Assembly (NCBI GenBank): GCA_963656065.1
Contig: CAVKGV010000001.1
Coordinates: forward strand, 62,001 to 126,000
DNA: 64,000 nt
Direction: 5' to 3'
Origin: Hallerella sp963656065
GTDB lineage: Bacteria > Fibrobacterota > Fibrobacteria > Fibrobacterales > Fibrobacteraceae
The notes beneath the pieces were generated by a model. It was not told where the DNA came from. It saw only the letters and a program-made list of their open reading frames with translations, and did not search any database. Of the stretch, positions 1 through 8,507 are shown piece by piece (within the stretch, counting starts at the first letter, position 1; each line of letters starts with the position of its first letter). A program made the translations under genes and the position numbers.

Positions 1-1
1 C

Positions 2-577
2 GCCATGCCGCTCCCCCACCTCCAGTTCGGTTCAACCGTCAAATTCGCCACCGATCTCCTGACCGGAGAAGAAAACGACCAGACGGCAATGGCCATCGCC
101 TTTGACTGGGGACTTCTCTGGCAAGCGACATCCCGAAAATTCGGCTTTGCCCTCACCGCAAGAAACTTCGGCAAGATGATTCGGGCCTACGTCAAGGACG
201 GAGATACGGATTACGGCCTAGAAGAAACCTTTGCCGTTTCCGGTTTTTTCATCCCCGGTGCACTTCCGCGTTTCACCCTTTATGCGGAAAGCACATTTCC
301 CAGGTATGCAGAACCGGCGGTTTCGGTCGGCGGAGAATACGCCGTCGGTTCAAGCCTTTTTGTGCGAGTGGGATTTTCCCGTACATGGCTCGACATTTCA
401 CGAGACGTCAAGGAAATCTTTTCCTCGAACGATCGCCCCGATGAAACGCACAACGCCCGCTTTTTCAGCACGGGCCTCGGGTATGCCGGGGACCGATTCT
501 CCATCGATTACGCCTTTTCCTATTTCGCCCAGGGACTCGGAACAGAACACCGCATCGGACTCGGGCTTCAGTTCTGA
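2..577 (+). CDS. PorV/PorQ-like outer-membrane beta-barrel protein (3' part)
   Basis: The reading frame is open to the window edge, so the methionine at position 5 is probably internal and the 5' part of the gene lies outside. The visible 191 residues have alternating polar and hydrophobic strands and the pattern of PorV/PorQ-type barrels: a GFALTARNFGK strand, a VSVGGEYAVG strand, then SFDYAF-like strands and a GTEHRIGLGLQF end with a terminal aromatic residue. Members of this family sit in the outer membrane, and PorV serves type IX secretion. The stop overlaps the next start as TGATG, so the downstream glycosyltransferase-like gene is probably co-translated. The family assignment is from memory of the pattern and is moderate. 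Confidence 0.55.
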   Translation, partial: AMPLPHLQFGSTVKFATDLLTGEENDQTAMAIAFDWGLLWQATSRKFGFALTARNFGKMIRAYVKDGDTDYGLEETFAVSGFFIPGALPRFTLYAESTFPRYAEPAVSVGGEYAVGSSLFVRVGFSRTWLDISRDVKEIFSSNDRPDETHNARFFSTGLGYAGDRFSIDYAFSYFAQGLGTEHRIGLGLQF

Positions 578-1299
578 TGAGAAAACAGTTTGACATTTTG
601 GTCCTTTCGGGGCAAAAGACCTGTCCGCAAATCGAAGACCCCGCACTTGGCTGGTTTTTCGGAAAAGACTTCCAAAACATCCTCCCGGAGCTCGATGCCG
701 AATGGACGATTTTCATCGATCCGGATGTTCTCCTGACCAGAGATTTTCTCAATGCGACTGCGGACCTCATCACCGATTTTCCGTATGCAGACGCCTTTGC
801 ACCGCGCATTGTTTCCGCGGGAAAAACAGTTTCGTCCGGATATCTGCTCGATGCGAAAAAAGGTTTCGTCGAAGAATTTTACAGCAACCAGAAAAACGAA
901 ATGCGAAACGTCGCAAGCCTCTCACCGTTCTGCGGAATCTATTCCACGCGACTTCTCAAATCCCTGGGAGCCTTTGACAGCGACTTTAAAACCGACGTCC
1001 GCTTTCTCGATCTGGGACTCCGCGCGCTTCACCTCGGAGCGAGCCTCTTTGCCGCTCCCCTTCTGCAAATCGAAACGAAAAAAAATACCGGAACACCCGA
1101 TCCTTTCTTAAAAAAAGAAATCGCCCGCGCCTACTACAAGGACTTGGATTTATCCCGGTTTCTGAAATTCGCCGTCCATCACCCGGCATCCGCTCTCGCC
1201 ATATTCAGAGGCAAAAAGGCTCTTGACGAAAACTCGCTCCGCGCGACGGAGCTTTCGCGCTTTACAGAAGAAATGTTCAACAAGGTTTCAACGCTTTAA
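577..1299 (+). CDS. Family 2-like glycosyltransferase (divergent)
   Basis: This 240-residue protein has a GT-A-like core. The segment WTIFIDPDVLLTRDF resembles the metal-binding acidic loop of family 2 glycosyltransferases, and a following FCGIYSTRLLKSLGAFD segment resembles the acceptor-side motif in which a residue pair is followed by a 'GxFD' turn. It is shorter than usual and the N-terminal nucleotide-binding 'TYN' signature is not obvious. The start overlaps the upstream stop (TGATG). The 3' end overlaps the convergent glycosyltransferase gene by 23 bp. A role in surface polysaccharide synthesis is inferred from the neighbours. Donor and acceptor cannot be told. Confidence 0.55.
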   Translation: MRKQFDILVLSGQKTCPQIEDPALGWFFGKDFQNILPELDAEWTIFIDPDVLLTRDFLNATADLITDFPYADAFAPRIVSAGKTVSSGYLLDAKKGFVEEFYSNQKNEMRNVASLSPFCGIYSTRLLKSLGAFDSDFKTDVRFLDLGLRALHLGASLFAAPLLQIETKKNTGTPDPFLKKEIARAYYKDLDLSRFLKFAVHHPASALAIFRGKKALDENSLRATELSRFTEEMFNKVSTL

Positions 1300-2416
1300 A
1301 GAAAGCGCTTAATTTGTCCGCAATCGACCCGATGCTATATTGCAAAAGCAAAGCGGCAACTTTTTCGTGATCATATTCGAACTTTCCCGCAATGGCCTCA
1401 TCCAAAACATCCAAGTAACCATAAACGTCGGTCGCCGGAAAAACGGTCGGAGCGACGGTTCCAAAAATTTCGGAAAGGGCAGTTGTCCGGGCGCACACTA
1501 CGGGAGTTCCGCAAGCAATCGCTTCGAGCGGAGGCAGTCCGAAACCTTCATAAAAAGAAGGAGCGACATACAAGTTTGCATTCCGGTAAAATTCGTACAA
1601 ATCTTCGGACGAAAGATTCGAAAAATGGAAAATGTTCCCGGCGCCCGTTTCATCGAGCATTTTTTGCACGAAGCCATTCACCGTTCCAACCCGAACGAAG
1701 GCCGTATTCGGTCGTTCCTTCGCCATTTTGAAAAAGGTTCCGATATTTTTCCGGGGCTCCGGGAGGCTAACGTTCAAGGCCATCGAGCGGAATCCCTTGA
1801 TGCCGTGACATTCCAAAAAGGCGGTTCGCTCCGCATCGTTCGGGCGAGAACTTGCAAAAGAATAATTTGTGCGCAACGGAAGGCCCGCTACAATGTTCGG
1901 TCGCGAAGCGATTCCGTAAAACTTTTCGGCCTCGCCCTTCGAATAGTTTGAATTATACACAAAACCGTCAGCCCGGGATGCCGGTTTCGCATAAAACTCG
2001 GAGATAAGACGGAACTTGATGCTTGACGGATAAAGCGTTTCCGCAAACGTATCATGAACGAGGACAACCGTTTTGATCCTTGGAAAGGCCCGCTTTGCCA
2101 CCGGCACAAGAAAGCCGATTTCCGGACGAATGAAAAAGAGAATATCCGGAGAAACGGTTCGCACCTTTTCGAGAAAGGGCTTTCGAAATGTCCAAAATCC
2201 CGAATAGAGGGACTTTTTCCAAATGACTTCGCATTTTTCGTCGCATTCTTCCGGAAAGCCTGATCCTTCGGAACCAAAGTATCTGGGCGTTTTAAGCCAA
2301 AGAATCGAAACATCAAATTGCGCGGAAAGCGCAGAACGGATGTCTAAGGCAAGGCGCCCAAAACTTGTCCGGGAGTTTTTATCGCAAACGATAACGATCT
2401 TCTGGGGTGAAGGCAT
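1277..2416 (-). CDS. Glycosyltransferase family 4 (GT-B) protein
   Basis: This 379-residue GT-B glycosyltransferase has an N-terminal acceptor-side half beginning KIVIVCDKNSRTSFG and a C-terminal donor-binding half. The C-terminal half carries the NVSLPEPRKNIGTFF turn and the family 4 EX7E motif in SFYEGFGLPPLEAIACG. It would transfer a sugar from a nucleotide or lipid-linked donor at the cytoplasmic side of the inner membrane. It is the only gene of this cluster on the minus strand. It converges on and overlaps the preceding gene by 23 bp, and it diverges from the next glycosyltransferase across only 33 bp. No Shine-Dalgarno sequence precedes the ATG, but a TAAATT box lies 9 nt upstream. Confidence 0.85.
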   Translation of the reverse strand: MPSPQKIVIVCDKNSRTSFGRLALDIRSALSAQFDVSILWLKTPRYFGSEGSGFPEECDEKCEVIWKKSLYSGFWTFRKPFLEKVRTVSPDILFFIRPEIGFLVPVAKRAFPRIKTVVLVHDTFAETLYPSSIKFRLISEFYAKPASRADGFVYNSNYSKGEAEKFYGIASRPNIVAGLPLRTNYSFASSRPNDAERTAFLECHGIKGFRSMALNVSLPEPRKNIGTFFKMAKERPNTAFVRVGTVNGFVQKMLDETGAGNIFHFSNLSSEDLYEFYRNANLYVAPSFYEGFGLPPLEAIACGTPVVCARTTALSEIFGTVAPTVFPATDVYGYLDVLDEAIAGKFEYDHEKVAALLLQYSIGSIADKLSAFFKALKPC

Positions 2417-2449
2417 ACAAGCCCAAATTTATACTATTTTAAACAAGTT
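2417..2449. promoter_or_regulatory. Compact divergent promoter region between two glycosyltransferase genes
   Basis: Only 33 bp separate the two divergent ATG codons. The minus-strand gene has TAAATT (plus-strand AATTTA at 2426-2431) 9 nt before its start. The plus-strand gene has TATTTT at 2435-2440, also 9 nt before its start. Neither has a Shine-Dalgarno sequence. There is no room for normal 5' leaders on both sides, so either the transcripts are leaderless or very short, or promoters lie inside the opposite gene. Confidence 0.4.
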
Positions 2450-3400
2450 ATGTCCAAAATTTTCGTTGCACTCGCCACTTATAACGGAGAACGGTTCCTA
2501 GCGCAAATGCTCGATTCGCTTTTACGGCAAACCCGCCCCGTTGACCGGATTTTCGCCGTGGACGATGCGTCGAAAGATTCTTCCGCAAAAATTCTCGACG
2601 AGTATGCGACAAAGCTTCCCATGCAGATTTTCGTCCGCCAAGAGAACGGCGGACCCCGGGCCGCATTTTCGGACGCCTTGCAAGCAATTCGGCAAACCGC
2701 GGAGCCAAACGACTTGGTAGCTATCGCGGACCAGGATGATATCTGGTTTTTGGACAAGCTCGAAGTTTTGGAAAAACGGATAGATGAAAAAGATTCGCCG
2801 CACTTTGTCTTTGGCAACGCCCGCGTCATGGATGCAAACGAAAAAGACATCGCCAATTCCTGGAGAAGCTTGGCTGACATTAGCCCCGAACTATCCATCC
2901 TTTCGCGGCTCAGCGGGACAAACAATGCCAACGGCTGCCTTTCCCTCTTTCGGGCATCGCTTCTAGAAAAAATTTTACCGATTCCGGAATGGGTTCCGGT
3001 TTACGATGAATGGATAGCCTTGTGCGCCGCAAAATTCGGAAGCATCCGGGCAGTCCCCGATGTCGTTTTAAAATATCGTCTCCATGGGAAGAACGCCGTC
3101 GGAATCGCTCCGAAAATCGCCATGTCGAAGGCCCTTCAAACCAACATTCGTTTTGCCGAAGGACTCCTCACCGCTGCGGAACGGCTTCGCCTTACCCCGC
3201 AGGAAATCCGTTTTCTCGAGCGATACGGCGAGTTTTTGCGAAAAAGTCTTGGACATTCCCCGAACTTTTTTGAAATTCCCTGGCTCTGGCAAAACCGCTC
3301 AGACCTCTATCCCGGTTGCAGCTTTCCAAAGCAACTGAAAAAAATCCTGGGGACATCCCTCGGGTTTCCTTTTTGCAAACGTTTTTTGGGAAAATCCTGA
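2450..3400 (+). CDS. Glycosyltransferase family 2 (rhamnosyltransferase-like)
   Basis: This 316-residue protein starts with the GT-A signature ALATYNGERFLAQML. It continues with DDASKDSS in the nucleotide-binding region and IADQDDIWFLDKLE, the metal-binding DxD-type loop typical of family 2 enzymes acting on O-antigen or exopolysaccharide. A later VPVYDEWIALCAA segment fits the catalytic-base region. The stop TGA overlaps the start of the next glycosyltransferase as TGATG, so the two are translationally coupled. The ATG has no Shine-Dalgarno sequence but has a TATTTT box 9 nt upstream. The exact sugar is not predictable. Confidence 0.85.
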   Translation: MSKIFVALATYNGERFLAQMLDSLLRQTRPVDRIFAVDDASKDSSAKILDEYATKLPMQIFVRQENGGPRAAFSDALQAIRQTAEPNDLVAIADQDDIWFLDKLEVLEKRIDEKDSPHFVFGNARVMDANEKDIANSWRSLADISPELSILSRLSGTNNANGCLSLFRASLLEKILPIPEWVPVYDEWIALCAAKFGSIRAVPDVVLKYRLHGKNAVGIAPKIAMSKALQTNIRFAEGLLTAAERLRLTPQEIRFLERYGEFLRKSLGHSPNFFEIPWLWQNRSDLYPGCSFPKQLKKILGTSLGFPFCKRFLGKS

Positions 3401-4500
3401 TGCGCATAGGAATTGACGTCAAATTGCTGCGTTCGAATTCCGCGGGACTCAAGGTTTACCTCGAAAGCCTGCTGAACGAGCTGCAAAAAATCGACAGAAA
3501 GAACGAATACATCCTGTTTTCCCCGTCCCCGGTTTCATACAAACTATTTGCCCCGAATTTTTCTTATGCGATTTCCCACACGAGGCTCCCGGGGATTCTT
3601 TGGCAGCAATACGAACTTCCCCATCTCGCCAAGGACCGCCAAATCGATGTTTTTTGGGGACCGGAACAGACGCTTTTCTTGCGAAAGCCGAACGGCATCC
3701 TAAAAGTCTTGACGGTCCACGATTTCGTGTATCGCCGTTATCCGAAAACAATGGAACGCAGCGTACGGACAATTACCGGCTATTACGGATCGCGCTCCCT
3801 CGCCAGCTCCCATATCATCATCTGCATTTCCAACTTCACCGCGCGTGAATTGAAAAAACTTTACCCGTCCGTTTCCGAGCAAAAAATCCGCATCATTCCA
3901 AACGGCGTTCCGGAAAACGCCACGGTCCAAAAGCCATCTGCAAAAAAAGATTTCCTGTTTTTCACGGGCAGCATGGAACCGAGAAAAAATCTGGGCAGTC
4001 TTTTGGAAGCTCTGGAAATTCTCGCCCGAAAAGGCATCCGGCCAAAGTTGAAAATTGCGGGACCCGCCGGCTGGCACAACCGGGACGTCCACAATCTTCT
4101 GAAAAATTCAACGATCCGGGATTCGGTCGAACTTCTCGGATTCGTGAGCCAAAAAGAACTGTTGGAACTTTACAGGACATGCAAGGGATTTGTCTTTCCG
4201 TCCCTTTACGAAGGATTCGGTCTTCCCGCGTTAGAAGCCCTGCAAAACGGAGCTCGCGTTTTGGTTTCAAGGGATTCCCCGATGCAGGAATTTCTAGGAA
4301 ATCTCGGCATCTATTTCGACCCGGAAAGCCCGGAAAGCATCGCCCGCGCAATAGAGGAATTTTACACCCATCCGGAAAAAGTTTCCTATTCCGAAAGGGA
4401 AAACGAAAAACGTTTGCAAATCGTCAAGCGATACTCCTGGGAACACGCCGCCAAAAAGCTGAAAGCGGTTTTTGGAAAGCTCCACGCGGAGGCCAAATGA
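3400..4500 (+). CDS. Glycosyltransferase family 4 (GT-B) protein
   Basis: The start is placed at the ATG overlapping the upstream stop, giving 366 residues that begin MRIGIDVKLLRSN. A longer in-frame extension exists but lies inside the preceding gene. GT-B architecture is visible: an N-terminal half with VLTVHDFVYRRYP and IICISNFTARELK, then a donor half with FFTGSMEPRKNL and the EX7E motif in SLYEGFGLPALEALQNG. This pattern is common in mannosyl- and rhamnosyltransferases of surface polysaccharide loci. It overlaps the next gene by 4 nt (ATGA), so the genes form an operon with coupled translation. Confidence 0.88.
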   Translation: MRIGIDVKLLRSNSAGLKVYLESLLNELQKIDRKNEYILFSPSPVSYKLFAPNFSYAISHTRLPGILWQQYELPHLAKDRQIDVFWGPEQTLFLRKPNGILKVLTVHDFVYRRYPKTMERSVRTITGYYGSRSLASSHIIICISNFTARELKKLYPSVSEQKIRIIPNGVPENATVQKPSAKKDFLFFTGSMEPRKNLGSLLEALEILARKGIRPKLKIAGPAGWHNRDVHNLLKNSTIRDSVELLGFVSQKELLELYRTCKGFVFPSLYEGFGLPALEALQNGARVLVSRDSPMQEFLGNLGIYFDPESPESIARAIEEFYTHPEKVSYSERENEKRLQIVKRYSWEHAAKKLKAVFGKLHAEAK

Positions 4501-5423
4501 AAGCGCTGATCGTCCTTGTCACTTACAACGGTTACGCGATGACCAAAGACTGCCTTTCGGCTCTGTCACGTCTTCCATCCGAACGTTGGAGCATTGCCGT
4601 TGCCGATAACGCCAGTACGGACGGGACGGCGGAAAAAATCGCCGCGGATTTTCCCCGGGTGCAAGTTTATGCGCTCCCAAAAAACAGGGGCTTTGGATTT
4701 GCAAACAATGAAGCGTTTCGCCAGAGTCTTCAAAAGGAAAATTTTGACTTCGTCTGTTTTTTAAACAACGACACCGTTCCGACGGTAGAAACAATGGAAA
4801 AACTTCTAACGGACGCCGAAGGATCCTCGGGCAAAACCATTTTTGCGCCTCTCGTAAAAAATCGGGACGGTTCGGTGCAGCGGACGGATTACCGTTTCCT
4901 TTCTCATGCGGAATTTTTTTTCAACGCTTTCCGGACAGTCCGCGGGGCAGACACTTTACTGCATGGCGTTTTGAAGCCCGTGCCGCAGTCGCATTTTTTG
5001 TCCAACGACTGGATGTGTGCGGTCTGCTGGATTATGCCGGTCAAGGCCTTTGAAGATGTCGGGATGTTCGATGAAAAATTTTTCATGTATTACGAAGACC
5101 AGGACTTTGCGCTGCGGGCAACACAGCTCGGTTACCGTTTTCTGCTAGACGCCGAGGCTCCGCTGGTTCACCTCGGAGGCGGCTCCGCCAAAAACGTTCT
5201 TTCCCGTAGCCTGCAGCACGATTCTTCCCAACTTTATTTTTACCGCAAACATTTCGGAAAAAAGGGCGCGGTACTTTCCCGGACATTCCGCATTGTCCGC
5301 AGCCTTTTGCGTTTTGGGATGCTCGCCCCCTTAGCCCTTTTCCGCGCATCGACCCGCGTGAACGCTAAAATTCATTGGAAACTTCTTATCTTTGCCTTGA
5401 ATTTCAAAGGTTCCAAAAAATGA
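4497..5423 (+). CDS. Glycosyltransferase family 2 (rhamnosyltransferase-like)
   Basis: The start is at the ATG that overlaps the upstream stop (ATGA), giving 308 residues that begin MKALIVLVTYNGYAM. GT-A motifs are clear: VADNASTDGT, then a CFLNNDTVPT metal-binding loop, and MFDEKFFMYYEDQDFALR, which is the 'ED.D...R' motif of family 2 enzymes such as rhamnosyltransferases. The C-terminal 60 residues are basic and hydrophobic, suggesting contact with the membrane. The stop overlaps the start of the next gene (ATGA). It probably extends a cell-surface glycan together with the neighbouring transferases. Confidence 0.87.
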   Translation: MKALIVLVTYNGYAMTKDCLSALSRLPSERWSIAVADNASTDGTAEKIAADFPRVQVYALPKNRGFGFANNEAFRQSLQKENFDFVCFLNNDTVPTVETMEKLLTDAEGSSGKTIFAPLVKNRDGSVQRTDYRFLSHAEFFFNAFRTVRGADTLLHGVLKPVPQSHFLSNDWMCAVCWIMPVKAFEDVGMFDEKFFMYYEDQDFALRATQLGYRFLLDAEAPLVHLGGGSAKNVLSRSLQHDSSQLYFYRKHFGKKGAVLSRTFRIVRSLLRFGMLAPLALFRASTRVNAKIHWKLLIFALNFKGSKK

Positions 5424-6838
5424 CACGCCCTTTCAAGTTTTTCCTTCTCTCTTTTTTCCTCTTCACACTCTCCCATGGAGAAGTCCCCGGGCATATCGGC
5501 TTTGGCGATTCGGCGACCTATTTTCGCATCCGGGGAACATTGGGAGATTCGGCAAGCGTTTCCCGATTCACGAAAACAGCCAAGAACGACAAGCATTTCG
5601 AAAACAGCCTTTTCGTTAATTTATACGTAAACGGTTCCATTCTCAAGAACTTTACCTTTCGCGCATCCGCGAGCGTCATGACAGACAAGACAAACCGAAT
5701 CTATACAGATCCGGGCTACAATCCTTACAACGGAATTCCGTACAACGTCCAGAGCGAAAAATCGCGCACGTGGGATTATTTTACGGCAACAAGCGAATAT
5801 CGTTTTCGGGAAGTCATAAAAATTATGGGTGGTATCGACTACCTCGCTTTCGGACCGGCGAGAAGAAACAAGCTCATCCTCCGCGGAAGCGACAATCCCT
5901 ATCGCCCGTGGATGGATTCAACCGACCGCATTTCCATGCCCGCGCCGACGCCCTACTTCGGTTACGAATTGAAAGTCGGCCCTGTCAGCTACACCCAATA
6001 TTCCGGAAAACTTTACCACGACAAGCACAAGGATAAATTTTTTCATGCGCACCGACTGAATTTCGCGCTTCCTTTCGACATCGACTTCGGAATTTCGGAA
6101 ACACTTATCTACGGTTCGACAGTCGAAAACGCAAAGACGAATCCCAACCTGGACGCGGACAGTACGGACAGGGATTTCCAGTGGCTTTATGCGGCGCCTT
6201 TCGTCCCCTACATTTTTGCACAGCACTATACGGGAGACCTCGAAAATACGGGTCTCGGATTCGACATCCGAATCAGGACAATTCCCGATTGGGAGTTCTA
6301 TGGAGAAATGTTCTGGGACGACATGAAAAAAATTACCAGCATGTTCGATGATTCCTGGTGGGGAAACAAGTGGGCGGCAAGTATCGGACTGGCAACGGAC
6401 AAGAGGAAAATCGGTCCAATCCTCTTTTCGTATAATTCCGAATTCACGTGGATCGAGCCCTGGGTCTATACGCATCACAAGGGAAAAGCATACGCCTACT
6501 CGCACTACGGCCAGAGTCTCGGTTCCAATCTCGGCCCGAACGCCCGCGAGTTTTACACACAAATTAAAGCGGAATACAAAGCCGTTGAAGTCAAGATTTT
6601 TGCGTCAAGCGTCGCCAAGGATTCCAGCTTCGGCGGAAACATCTACGATATTCATTCGCCATACGACAGAACCGACCGGAAATTTCTCGATTCGAAAGCG
6701 ACAAAGCGTTACGGAGAATTCGGATTCGGTTTTCACGTAACGCCGTTCGAATGGCTTTTCGCCGACTACGAACAGAGCTTTTATACCGGAGACTACCGCG
6801 GCTACCGCACTTGCGGAAAACTGGGCGTCACCTGGTAA
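5420..6838 (+). CDS. Outer-membrane beta-barrel protein of unknown function
   Basis: The start chosen at 5420 overlaps the upstream stop (ATGA) and puts a clean signal peptide at the N-terminus (MTRPFKFFLLSFFLFTLSHG). The mature part of about 450 residues is rich in aromatic residues and alternating beta strands and ends in GKLGVTW with a terminal aromatic, the usual mark of an outer-membrane barrel. I do not recognise a named family. Its place at the end of a run of coupled glycosyltransferase genes suggests a part in polysaccharide export or anchoring, but that is inference. Confidence 0.6.
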   Translation: MTRPFKFFLLSFFLFTLSHGEVPGHIGFGDSATYFRIRGTLGDSASVSRFTKTAKNDKHFENSLFVNLYVNGSILKNFTFRASASVMTDKTNRIYTDPGYNPYNGIPYNVQSEKSRTWDYFTATSEYRFREVIKIMGGIDYLAFGPARRNKLILRGSDNPYRPWMDSTDRISMPAPTPYFGYELKVGPVSYTQYSGKLYHDKHKDKFFHAHRLNFALPFDIDFGISETLIYGSTVENAKTNPNLDADSTDRDFQWLYAAPFVPYIFAQHYTGDLENTGLGFDIRIRTIPDWEFYGEMFWDDMKKITSMFDDSWWGNKWAASIGLATDKRKIGPILFSYNSEFTWIEPWVYTHHKGKAYAYSHYGQSLGSNLGPNAREFYTQIKAEYKAVEVKIFASSVAKDSSFGGNIYDIHSPYDRTDRKFLDSKATKRYGEFGFGFHVTPFEWLFADYEQSFYTGDYRGYRTCGKLGVTW

Positions 6839-6866
6839 ACGCTTGCGGAATTTCTAAATTAAAACC

Positions 6867-8132
6867 ATGACTTCTGAAGACATTCAAAACTATGCCCTGA
6901 AGCTCGCCCGAAATGCGCGAACAGCTTCCGCAAATATCCGAACCATCTCGTCAGATACCCGGAACCGGGTTCTCCGGCACGTCGCCGATTCGCTCCGCGC
7001 AAACGAAGCAAAAATTCTCGAAGAAAACCGGAAAGACGTCGAAGCGAACAGTCTTGTCCTCGCCCCGGCAAAGCTCGACCGGTTGACGCTCAACCACGAA
7101 CGCATCGAGCTTATGGCAAAAGGCGCGGAACAGATTGCCACCTTTCCCGATCCGCTAGGGAAAATTCTCGAGAAACGGACGCTTGAAAACGGTGCGGAAA
7201 TTTCCCGAGTCACAGTTCCTCTCGGGAGCGTATTCTTTATTTATGAAAGCCGTCCGAACGTGACAATCGACGGAGCCGCCCTCTGCTTCAAGGCCGGAAA
7301 TTCCGTCATCCTCCGCGGAGGAAAGGAATCGCTCCACTCTTCAAAAATCCTCGCAAAAATTTTCCAGGATTCCCTGTCGAAATTTGATATCGATTCAGAT
7401 GCCGCCCAGCTTGTGGAATATCCGGACCATGCGATTGTCAGCGCCCTGCTCAAAATGCGGGAGTACCTAGACCTGGTAATTCCCCGCGGCGGAGAAAATC
7501 TGATCCGCGCCGTTGTAGAACAGAGTTCCATTCCGGTCATCAAGCATTTCAACGGAATCTGCCACATCTATGTGGATAAATCGGCGGACATCGAAATGGC
7601 TTCCCGAATCGTCGATAATGCAAAGACGCAACGCCCGGGCACGTGCAACGCCACGGAGACGCTTCTTCTCGACAGCTCGCTTTCCGATAAATCCGTCAAA
7701 AAAATTCTCGCCCCCCTGCGCGAAAAGAATGTTGAAATGTTCGGGGACAGCCTCGCGGTATCGCGCATTCCCGATGCGAAATCCATCGGCGACGATTCCG
7801 GTTACCGGCAAGAATATCTTGCATACAAAATAAGCGTCCGTTTTGTTGACGGTGTAAAGGCGGCCTGCGAACATATCGAAAAATACTCCAGCCGTCACAC
7901 GGAATCTATCATCGCAAGCGATAAATCCGCAATCGATTACTTTGTCAGCAATGTCGATTCTTCAAGCGTCATGGTAAACGCCAGTACGCGGCTCGCCGAC
8001 GGAGGTGTTTACGGTCTCGGTGCGGAAGTCGGCATTTCAACAGACAAGATCCATGCCCGTGGCCCGATGGGCGTCGAAAGCCTGTGCAGCTACAAATGGA
8101 TTCTCGTCGGGAACGGACAATTGCGGACCTAA
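6867..8132 (+). CDS. proA: Glutamate-5-semialdehyde dehydrogenase (gamma-glutamyl phosphate reductase)
   Basis: This enzyme reduces gamma-glutamyl phosphate to glutamate-5-semialdehyde with NADPH, the second step of proline synthesis in the cytoplasm. The 421-residue length is normal. The catalytic cysteine lies in QRPGTCNATETLLLD, and the family signatures IYESRPNVTIDGA and the C-terminal GLGAEVGISTDKIHARGPMG are present. No proB is in the window. It has no Shine-Dalgarno sequence, but a TAAATT box lies 6 nt before the ATG. hisI follows after about 20 bp and is probably cotranscribed. Confidence 0.96.
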   Translation: MTSEDIQNYALKLARNARTASANIRTISSDTRNRVLRHVADSLRANEAKILEENRKDVEANSLVLAPAKLDRLTLNHERIELMAKGAEQIATFPDPLGKILEKRTLENGAEISRVTVPLGSVFFIYESRPNVTIDGAALCFKAGNSVILRGGKESLHSSKILAKIFQDSLSKFDIDSDAAQLVEYPDHAIVSALLKMREYLDLVIPRGGENLIRAVVEQSSIPVIKHFNGICHIYVDKSADIEMASRIVDNAKTQRPGTCNATETLLLDSSLSDKSVKKILAPLREKNVEMFGDSLAVSRIPDAKSIGDDSGYRQEYLAYKISVRFVDGVKAACEHIEKYSSRHTESIIASDKSAIDYFVSNVDSSSVMVNASTRLADGGVYGLGAEVGISTDKIHARGPMGVESLCSYKWILVGNGQLRT

Positions 8133-8152
8133 TTTCAAGCAAGAGGTTTTAT

Positions 8153-8506
8153 ATGGACCAGGAAGAAATTTTTGAAAGCGTCCAGTTTGCCGTTCCCTGC
8201 GGAGACAAGATGCTCGCCCCGGCAATCGTCCAGGATGCGGACAAGGGTGACGTCCTGATGCTCGCCTGGATGGACAAGGAGGCGCTCCGTCGCACGATCG
8301 ACTGCGGCGAAATGGTTTTCTGGAGTCGCAGCCGAAAAGAGTATTGGCACAAGGGCGATACCAGCGGAAACGTGATGACAGTTGTCGAATGGTCCGCAGA
8401 CTGTGACAGCGACGCTCTGCTTTTCAAGGTCCGGATGCGCGGAAAGCAAGTTGCCTGCCATACGGGAGCGAGATCCTGTTTTTTCAAGACTTGCAAAATC
8501 CGATAG
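8153..8506 (+). CDS. hisI: Phosphoribosyl-AMP cyclohydrolase
   Basis: HisI opens the purine ring of phosphoribosyl-AMP in the third step of histidine synthesis. The start at 8153 gives 117 residues. A longer in-frame extension would run into proA and is not used. The metal-binding motifs are intact: FWSRSRKEYWHKGDTSGN, SADCDSDALLF and the CHTGARSCFF end, whose Asp and Cys residues bind Mg and Zn. This is the monofunctional form without the HisE domain. No other his genes are in the window. The next gene, tilS, begins immediately after the stop. Confidence 0.95.
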   Translation: MDQEEIFESVQFAVPCGDKMLAPAIVQDADKGDVLMLAWMDKEALRRTIDCGEMVFWSRSRKEYWHKGDTSGNVMTVVEWSADCDSDALLFKVRMRGKQVACHTGARSCFFKTCKIR

Positions 8507-8507
8507 T

